Source of the DNA: CAYUXF01 sp964448755
Lineage (GTDB): Bacteria > Margulisbacteria > Termititenacia > Termititenacales > CAYUXF01
Direction: 5' to 3'
DNA length: 5,705 bases
Assembly: GCA_964448755.1 (NCBI GenBank)
Contig: CAYUXF010000081.1
Coordinates: 1-5,705 of the forward strand
A program made the translations under genes and the position numbers. Shown here piece after piece: positions 1 through 5,705 of this stretch. The number at the start of each line of letters is the position of its first letter. Positions within the stretch are counted from its first letter, which is position 1. The notes beneath the pieces are model-generated. The model saw only the letters and a program-made list of their open reading frames with translations. It was not told the origin of the DNA and ran no database searches.

Positions 1-91
1 TGCCGACAACCTCTATTCCCTCGCTCTTTTCAACACTAAAACCAAATGCAACACATATCAATAAAATAAGTATCAGTAACTTCTTATACAT
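1..91 (-). CDS. N-terminal fragment of an exported protein, function unknown
   Basis: Only the first 30 codons lie in the window; the gene continues past position 1. The start is ATG at 91-89, preceded by AGGAG (plus positions 98-102) with a 6-nt spacer, a normal SD arrangement. The translation opens MYKK, followed by a hydrophobic run rich in Leu and Ile (about residues 5-19), then a polar stretch VEKSEG. This is the n-, h- and c-region layout of a Sec signal peptide or a single N-terminal membrane anchor. A Cys lies in the hydrophobic run, but the residue before it is Ile, so a lipobox is unlikely. The family cannot be recognised from this piece. The leader upstream carries a riboswitch-like RNA on the same strand. 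If that RNA senses cobalamin, a role in corrinoid or metal uptake would fit, but this is inference only. Confidence 0.75.
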   Translation of the reverse strand, partial: MYKKLLILILLICVAFGFSVEKSEGIEVVG

Positions 92-137
92 TTAAAGCTC
101 CTTTTATTAAAAATTTTTTATGATTTTTTATGAAAAA

Positions 138-161
138 TTATTCGCTCGAAATTCTATTCAT
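138..161 (-). CDS. Possible 7-codon leader ORF behind a strong SD
   Basis: On the minus strand AGGAGG (plus positions 170-175) is followed 8 nt later by ATG (161-159). The frame reads MNRISSE and stops at TAA (140-138). The SD is the strongest in the window, yet it serves only seven codons, and the gene downstream has its own SD and start 46 nt further on. It could be a leader peptide whose translation is controlled by the adjacent structured RNA, a vestige of an earlier gene start, or a fortuitous ATG after an SD. It was found by reading the strand; no conservation is known. Confidence 0.3.
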   Translation of the reverse strand: MNRISSE

Positions 162-184
162 GATATTTACCTCCTCGGGTTATT

Positions 185-265
185 ATCTTGACTAGCATTC
201 CGACTTTGACGGCTGCGGGACAGTGGAGGAAACGATCCTCTCTTTCCTAGAAAAGACTGAAGTAC
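185..265 (-). promoter_or_regulatory. Cobalamin-riboswitch-like leader RNA (compact, class-II-like)
   Basis: Read on the minus strand, CUAG (250-247) is followed by GGAAAG, a hairpin, CUGUCCCGCAGCCGUCA (223-207), a short hairpin, and GGAAUGC (201-195) running into a second CUAG (195-192). The two CUAGs pair and close the core. Inside are GAGGA/UCCUC (240-236 with 230-226) with a 5-nt loop, and CCG/CGG (212-210 with 202-200) with a 7-nt loop. From family knowledge, cobalamin aptamers carry a GGGAA...CxGUCCCGCAxCxGU core. The short class-II forms end in CCGAAUGCCAC, closing on GUGGGAAAG and containing a 3-bp/7-loop hairpin of the same size. The closing and inner stems match by covariation rather than identity. 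Against it, the P5 loop lacks the usual GUGAAA-type sequence and P4 is not obvious. An SD lies about 15 nt downstream of the core, so control at translation is plausible. Confidence 0.6.
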
Positions 266-270
266 TCTAC

Positions 271-402
271 AACAAAATTAAAATGTTTTAAAGTGATTTT
301 CAATTAACACAGATTTAAAAACGATATTAATTATTTATTTTTTCGATATAATTACATCGTTACTAACTTTGTTACAAAAAAAATGAATAGGCGGTCGGAG
401 TT
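271..402. other. AT-rich intergenic DNA between divergent leaders
   Basis: The gene-free stretch from 92 to 402 holds the minus-strand leader described separately and, from about 271 on, AT-rich DNA with no credible gene. It contains a perfect -10 hexamer for the plus strand (347-352) and an imperfect direct repeat, CGATATTAATTA at 322-333 and CGATATAATTA at 344-354, whose starts are 22 bp apart. It also has GTTAC twice (359-363, 371-375) and an 8-codon plus-strand frame at 383-409. The promoter for the minus-strand riboswitch transcript should lie here as well. A possible one is TTGAAA, a 17-bp gap, then TAATTT on the minus strand around 275-303, but its -10 is weak. Confidence 0.5.
347..352 (+). 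promoter_or_regulatory. Candidate -10 box for the 122-residue protein gene
   Basis: A perfect TATAAT lies 50 nt ahead of the ATG at 403. No convincing TTGACA-like -35 box is present 16-18 bp upstream, so the assignment rests on the -10 alone in AT-rich DNA. A transcript would start near 359 and have a leader of about 44 nt. The hexamer falls inside the second copy of an imperfect CGATAT direct repeat, so a regulator bound there would occlude it. Confidence 0.35.
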
Positions 403-771
403 ATGTTGAAATCTTTCTACGAAGCACCCAAAGAAAAACAGGAATTATTGCTCAGCTTACTGGCCGAGAGCGACTATCTTTATAATTTACTGCAAAAAAA
501 CCATCAGCTCATCGTTAACCCTTTGCCGCTCAATAACTCTTTTAAAATAATTGTTGAAATTTCGGCACACAAAGAACTAGAAACGTTATTAAATTATTCC
601 TGGGAAAACGACCTTAAAAAAATAACTATTTTCTGGCAACGTTATAATCGCCAGGAAGAGCTGTCAGAAAAAAAACAATCTTTTGATATTTTTAAAAGAA
701 GGTTTTTGCAGTTACACGAAGATCTGGCTTTAGCGGCAGAAAAAATAGGGCTCCCTAATTTAGTTAATTAA
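403..771 (+). CDS. Hypothetical 122-residue soluble protein
   Basis: The product is not recognised. It has no signal peptide or long hydrophobic segment. It is Leu-, Lys- and Glu-rich and looks largely helical. The first part (about residues 5-35) is amphipathic, followed by a short strand-like piece near FKIIVEIS and then charged helices (about residues 60-120) including a KKQSFDIFKRR stretch. This suggests a small cytoplasmic protein, possibly oligomeric or binding a partner. The start is uncertain: GGAG (397-400) lies only 2 nt before ATG at 403 but 5 nt before the in-frame TTG at 406, so initiation may be at the TTG. An 8-codon frame (383-409) overlaps this start. The stop codon lies 8 bases inside the 3' end of the convergent minus-strand small gene. 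Confidence 0.75.
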   Translation: MLKSFYEAPKEKQELLLSLLAESDYLYNLLQKNHQLIVNPLPLNNSFKIIVEISAHKELETLLNYSWENDLKKITIFWQRYNRQEELSEKKQSFDIFKRRFLQLHEDLALAAEKIGLPNLVN

Positions 772-931
772 TCTCCCACTCTTCTTGTTTTATAAGTTCT
801 TTCTCTTTTTTGCGATCGTAATCTTTTTTGGACTTGTGCGGTCCGCAGTTAAATGTTTTGGTTAAATGCTCGAGCATGACCTCGTCGCGGGCTTTTTTCT
901 TTTTAATGTTTGGGCTTTTCTTTTTTTTCAC
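764..931 (-). CDS. Small Lys-rich protein (55 residues), function unknown
   Basis: The frame runs from GTG (931-929) to TAA (766-764) on the minus strand. The protein is strongly basic: an N-terminal tail dominated by Lys (residues 2-13), a central RDEVMLEHLTKTFNCGPHK segment with single Cys29 and His32, then a charged helix-like KKDYDRKKEKELIKQEEW end. It has no membrane segment. A nucleic-acid- or ribosome-associated role would suit the charge but is a guess. The start is supported in two ways. An in-frame TAA stands two codons upstream, leaving GTG as the only conventional start before Met19. A -10 hexamer ends 6 nt before the GTG, as expected for a leaderless mRNA. A GAGG overlaps the start codon and is too close to act as a normal SD. 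The 3' end overlaps the convergent 122-residue gene by 8 bases. Confidence 0.55.
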   Translation of the reverse strand: MKKKKSPNIKKKKARDEVMLEHLTKTFNCGPHKSKKDYDRKKEKELIKQEEWEIN

Positions 932-937
932 CTCTTA

Positions 938-943
938 ATTATA
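938..943 (-). promoter_or_regulatory. Candidate -10 box giving a leaderless transcript of the small gene
   Basis: TATAAT on the minus strand is followed by exactly 6 nt and then the GTG at 931. Transcription starting the usual distance after a -10 would begin at or within a base or so of the GTG. No good -35 box is visible. The hexamer faces away from the plus-strand TATAAT at 972-977, with 28 bp between them. Confidence 0.45.
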
Positions 944-971
944 TATCAAATCTTTTCATAAAATAGCCAGG

Positions 972-977
972 TATAAT
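972..977 (+). promoter_or_regulatory. Candidate -10 box for the propeller-protein gene
   Basis: A perfect TATAAT (within GGTATAATTTTTG) would place the transcript start near 984, giving a leader of about 53 nt that includes the SD at 1025-1031. The -35 region (about 949-954) does not resemble TTGACA, so an activator or an alternative sigma factor is possible. A start near 984 would exclude the upstream in-frame TTG at 980 as the initiation codon. Confidence 0.45.
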
Positions 978-1036
978 TTTTGCTAAAAATGGGCATATAT
1001 TTAACATTGTTCTTTAAAAAAGATGAGGGAGATTTT

Positions 1037-3427
1037 ATGTTTTTAAGAAAAGGAGCTCTTTGTTTTGTTTTAATATTGCTCCATCTTTTAATATTTATAG
1101 TCTTTGCGCAAGCCAGTGACGCTGATTATCTTTGGCAGACCTATAATGCCGCTAATGGCGCTTTGGAAAATGATAACCTTCTTGCTGTCTATGTCGAAGG
1201 CCCCAATATTTATGCTGCTACAGAAGGCGGACTGACAATCTCTAAAGATGGCGGCAAAACCTGGCAGACCTATAACACAGCAAATAGTTCAATAGGCAGT
1301 GAATATATTCGCGGAATCTATGTTAATGGCTCAAATATTTATGCAGCAACAGGCGCCGGTCTCTCTATTTCCAGAGACGGCGGCAACACTTGGGAAAACA
1401 AAACAGTTACAGACGGACTGGGCAGCAACGATGTGCGCGGCGTTTATGCAGTTAGCCAAAATATTTATGTTGCCACTTATGAAGGCGGACTCTCTATTTC
1501 TACCAATGACGGTGCCACCTGGACAACTAAAAAACAAATTGATGGACTGGCTAGCGATTATGTCTTTAGTGTTTATGCTGTTAGCCAGAACATTTATGTT
1601 GCCACTAACTATGGGCTTTCTATTTCTAACAATGACGGCGCGACCTGGACAACTATAAGACAAATTAATGGCTTAGGCAGCAACATTGTTAACAATGTTT
1701 ATGTAGTCAACGGCAAGATCTATGCGGCTACCAATGGCGGGCTCTCTATTTCTGCCGATGGCGGCAACACTTGGGAAAATAAAACGGCTACAAGCGGACT
1801 GGGCAGCAATATTGTTTATGATGTCCATGTTCTTGGCGCAAACATTTATGCAGCAACTAATCTTGGTCTTTCTATCTCAACTGATGAAGGAGCTTCGTTC
1901 CTTAACAAAACAACGGCTGACGGACTAGCCAACAATATGGTTCTCGGCGTTTATTCTGTTGAGCAGACTGTTTATGCCGCAACCTATGGCGGCGGCCTTT
2001 CGGCAGCAACATTAAAAAGCAGCGAAGAACCAGCTCCGCTTGTTAATATTTTTAATTATTTTTTTGTCCGCAATTCAGCAGAAGATATCTCCTACCGCAG
2101 CCAGTGCAACGGTATTGATGTAGCAAAAATTCAATTAAGCGAAACAATTTTAGAAATTACAACTGAACTAACTACCGCTGATTTTACAGACGTTACCCTA
2201 GAGACCAGAGAAGGGGGCAAACCATATATTAATGTACCAGAAAATAATCCTGTAGCACAGGCAGTCAACAATGATACTACCGGCACAAAATTTGTTACCG
2301 CCTATTTTTATGGTCTACCTACGAATAAATTTCCGGCTATCGTCATGGACGGCCAGCAAATTACCGATCTTAACGGCAATGTTTTTCCGCAATATAACAG
2401 CTATATTAAAAATATTAATTGGGATAACAACACCGGCACACTGACTTTTGAAATTACTCATTTTAGCGAATACGGCATTCCGGCCTTGAGCGGCAAGAGC
2501 TTTAGCGGCACAGGCGCCGCCACTACTATTAATGTAGCAGGCAGTAATTTAGCAGTATCGGCACAACACACGCTCGGTAGCTTTTCCGCCAGCGGCACGG
2601 CGGCACTGGATAAGCTCCATTCTGTTCAAAAAATCAGCGGTTTAGCTTATGAAACAGTTTTGACCGATGTGACACAGAACGCCGATTATTTATATCAGGC
2701 CCTGGTTCCAGGACAGACCTACGGGATCTCTTTTGAATATATTCAGCGCGGCAATAACAGCGATACTATTGAGTTGAGCGCAACGCTAGAACGCCAAAAT
2801 ACCGGAAACTTTAATATAGTAAACGGAACTAACACACTCAACTATACCGTGAGCAAAATTATTGAACCCTGGCAAGTCGCTTCTTTTAATATTTTAATCA
2901 ACGCCGACAATGCCTATTCTCTAGATACAGCAACATTAAATGTATCTGTTCTGGTTAATGGCACAGCACCGGTTAGCTACAGTGCCTTTGCCAACGCCTA
3001 TGCCGCAACTTTTGACAGCGACAGAGCTTACGGCGGCGAGAACTTTAGTTACATTATTAATTTAATCGCTGAAGGCTACGACTTAGAGATCCTCGAAAGG
3101 ATTGTTAGCGTTAACGCGCCAGCCGGTTACACTGGCGAAGTAATTTCTTCAGAAAAGATCGTTCCCGGCACCAAGCTCGATCATTATATTGTGATCAAAA
3201 ACAATAGTTTTTCTGACGCAGTGAGCATTAATATTAAAGATGTTATTCCTGCCAATTGTCATTTGTATTATATTGAAAATGTTATGCCGACGGTCAACGG
3301 TGCTCTTGTCTGGGAGTGGAAAGGTGCAACAGCCAATGTTGCGCCAAAAGATAATGCCATCTGGTACGAAATAACTATACCGGGGCAAAGTGTGGTTACG
3401 GCTTCTTATAGTGTAACTTTAGATTAA
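1037..3427 (+). CDS. Secreted Asp-box seven-blade beta-propeller protein with DUF11-like C-terminus
   Basis: The start ATG at 1037 is chosen because GAGGGAG (1025-1031) precedes it by 5 nt and the protein then opens with a clear Sec signal peptide: basic MFLRK, a hydrophobic core, and cleavage after AQA (residue 26). The in-frame TTG at 980 would bury that peptide. Mature residues 33-324 are seven repeats of 42-43 residues. Each carries GLxSNxVxxVYV, IYAATxxGLSIS and, in the first six, an Asp-box such as SKDGGKTW, SRDGGNTW or STNDGATW. The seventh lacks the box. Asp-boxes mark turns in sialidase-like and related propellers; no catalytic residues can be named. Residues 326-495 are a beta-rich segment ending in THFSEYGI (474-481), a motif seen at the end of surface-protein domains. 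The next segment is rich in Asn, Thr and Ser. Residues about 709-796 (PGTKLDHYIVIKN...) resemble DUF11. No C-terminal membrane anchor, LPXTG motif or recognisable sorting tail is seen. It is likely released or surface-bound, with a binding or scaffold role; no enzyme activity is inferred. Confidence 0.85.
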   Translation: MFLRKGALCFVLILLHLLIFIVFAQASDADYLWQTYNAANGALENDNLLAVYVEGPNIYAATEGGLTISKDGGKTWQTYNTANSSIGSEYIRGIYVNGSNIYAATGAGLSISRDGGNTWENKTVTDGLGSNDVRGVYAVSQNIYVATYEGGLSISTNDGATWTTKKQIDGLASDYVFSVYAVSQNIYVATNYGLSISNNDGATWTTIRQINGLGSNIVNNVYVVNGKIYAATNGGLSISADGGNTWENKTATSGLGSNIVYDVHVLGANIYAATNLGLSISTDEGASFLNKTTADGLANNMVLGVYSVEQTVYAATYGGGLSAATLKSSEEPAPLVNIFNYFFVRNSAEDISYRSQCNGIDVAKIQLSETILEITTELTTADFTDVTLETREGGKPYINVPENNPVAQAVNNDTTGTKFVTAYFYGLPTNKFPAIVMDGQQITDLNGNVFPQYNSYIKNINWDNNTGTLTFEITHFSEYGIPALSGKSFSGTGAATTINVAGSNLAVSAQHTLGSFSASGTAALDKLHSVQKISGLAYETVLTDVTQNADYLYQALVPGQTYGISFEYIQRGNNSDTIELSATLERQNTGNFNIVNGTNTLNYTVSKIIEPWQVASFNILINADNAYSLDTATLNVSVLVNGTAPVSYSAFANAYAATFDSDRAYGGENFSYIINLIAEGYDLEILERIVSVNAPAGYTGEVISSEKIVPGTKLDHYIVIKNNSFSDAVSINIKDVIPANCHLYYIENVMPTVNGALVWEWKGATANVAPKDNAIWYEITIPGQSVVTASYSVTLD
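1133..2008 (+). repeat. Seven tandem propeller-blade repeats within the secreted protein gene
   Basis: Units begin at 1133, 1262, 1391, 1520, 1646, 1772 and 1898. The first three are 129 bp and the next three 126 bp; the last is incomplete. The one-codon loss occurs in unit 4 at the turn before GLSIS. Similarity is visible in the DNA: units 3 and 6 share an almost identical stretch from TTGGGAAAA to GGACTGGGCAGCAA, while units 4 and 5 share ACCTGGACAACTA. Tandem duplication and exchange between blades would explain this. Confidence 0.9.
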
Positions 3428-3428
3428 A
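3411..3428. repeat. 18-bp direct repeat, left copy
   Basis: The sequence GTGTAACTTTAGATTAAA encodes the last residues and stop of the propeller gene. It recurs exactly at 3494-3511. The match does not extend on either side: A versus T before it, T versus C after it. Confidence 0.95.
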
Positions 3429-3493
3429 TAAGAATACCATTATGCAAGGCCTCCCTTCTCCCTCTGGGAGAAGGGAACAGAGGGATGAGGGTT
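3429..3493. mobile_element. REP/MITE-like 65-bp hairpin element
   Basis: The segment lies between two exact 18-bp direct repeats. It contains a perfect 10-bp inverted repeat, CCCTTCTCCC (3453-3462) and GGGAGAAGGG (3466-3475), around a 3-base loop, followed by CAGAGGGATGAGGG. Read on the minus strand it is an AACCCTCATCCC...TTCTCCC...GGGAGAAGGG unit, similar in style to dispersed palindromic repeats found between genes in many bacterial genomes. It has no coding capacity and no T-run after the stem, so it is not a canonical terminator. It could still stall polymerase or protect 3' ends between the convergent genes. Mobility is inferred from the flanking duplication. Confidence 0.65.
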
Positions 3494-3506
3494 GTGTAAC
3501 TTTAGA

Positions 3507-3511
<5 letters not shown>
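3494..3511. repeat. 18-bp direct repeat, right copy
   Basis: This is the exact second copy of 3411-3428. It includes the TAA stop of the minus-strand helicase gene (plus TTA at 3507-3509) and bases just beyond it. Together the two copies look like a duplicated target site around the hairpin element. Confidence 0.95.
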
Positions 3512-5654
<2,143 letters not shown>

Positions 5655-5660
5655 TTTTTG

Positions 5661-5666
5661 ATTGTA
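5661..5666 (-). promoter_or_regulatory. Candidate -10 box for pcrA, leaderless geometry
   Basis: TACAAT on the minus strand ends exactly 6 nt before the pcrA ATG at 5654. The predicted transcript start falls on or next to the start codon, which fits the absence of any SD. The -35 position (5684-5689, TTTTAT) is a weak match. The remaining 5667-5705 shows only AT-rich DNA. Confidence 0.45.
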
Positions 5667-5705
5667 GCTGTTAACTTAAAAAAATAAAAGTAGTTTCATC
5701 TCTAT

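Noticed and set aside
113..133. Tandem copies of ATTTTTTATGA in the minus-strand leader
   Set aside because: Two short copies in AT-rich DNA are easily explained by chance or slippage, and no function is suggested.
980..1036. Upstream TTG (980) or ATG (989) as the start of the propeller protein
   Set aside because: Neither has an SD, the candidate promoter would start transcription near 984, and the signal peptide begins properly at ATG 1037 with GAGGGAG 5 nt before it.
1299..1928. Open frames in other phases inside the propeller region, both strands
   Set aside because: They arise from the periodic repeats of the real gene, have no SD or recognisable product, and lie entirely within a well-supported coding sequence.
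1133..2008. CRISPR-like or non-coding tandem array
   Set aside because: The repeats are in frame, about 126-129 bp long without spacers, and encode propeller blades.
3149..3388. 79-codon minus-strand frame opposite the end of the propeller gene
   Set aside because: No SD or recognisable motif, and it lies fully opposite a conserved-looking domain.
3453..3475. Hairpin as a rho-independent terminator
   Set aside because: The stem is perfect, but neither side has a T-run (GAACAGAGG on one, AGGCCTTGC on the other), and it sits within a directly repeated insertion.
5676..5699. Minus-strand ATG frame of seven codons (MKLLLFF) upstream of pcrA
   Set aside because: No SD is present, and the predicted pcrA transcript would begin downstream of it.

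Overview
The window is a 5.7 kb stretch of an unidentified bacterial chromosome. It is A+T-rich between genes and closer to balanced inside them. Nothing fixes the phylum. Only the 3' gene, a UvrD/PcrA-type DNA helicase, belongs to a universally known bacterial family. Shine-Dalgarno (SD) led genes sit beside genes that look leaderless, and there is a B12-riboswitch-like leader and a secreted Asp-box propeller protein. This mixture would suit an uncultured bacterial lineage, but that is only an impression.

Layout, left to right. (1) Positions 1-91, minus strand: the first 30 codons of an exported protein that runs off the window. (2) Its long leader at about 92-270 carries a structured RNA resembling a compact class-II-type cobalamin riboswitch, then a strong SD driving a 7-codon open frame. 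(3) 271-402: AT-rich DNA with a candidate plus-strand promoter. (4) 403-771 plus: a 122-residue soluble protein of unknown function. (5) 764-931 minus: a 55-residue, very Lys-rich protein whose 3' end overlaps the previous gene by 8 bases. (6) 932-1036: a compact divergent promoter region. (7) 1037-3427 plus: a 796-residue secreted protein with a signal peptide, a seven-blade Asp-box beta-propeller, further beta-rich segments and a DUF11-like C-terminus. (8) 3411-3511: a 65-bp hairpin element framed by an exact 18-bp direct repeat. (9) 3507-5654 minus: pcrA/uvrD, convergent with the propeller gene.

Two things deserve most attention. First, removing one 18-bp copy plus the hairpin element at 3411-3511 restores a junction in which the two convergent stop codons overlapped in the four bases TTAA. 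The present arrangement therefore looks like an insertion that duplicated its target and left both proteins unchanged. Second, two minus-strand genes (the 55-residue gene and pcrA) each have a good -10 hexamer exactly 6 nt before the start codon and no usable SD, the geometry of leaderless transcripts. The plus-strand genes are preceded by ordinary leaders.

The genes do not form an obvious pathway: they alternate in strand, and no operon is visible. No rRNA or tRNA gene, CRISPR array or complete transposon was seen.
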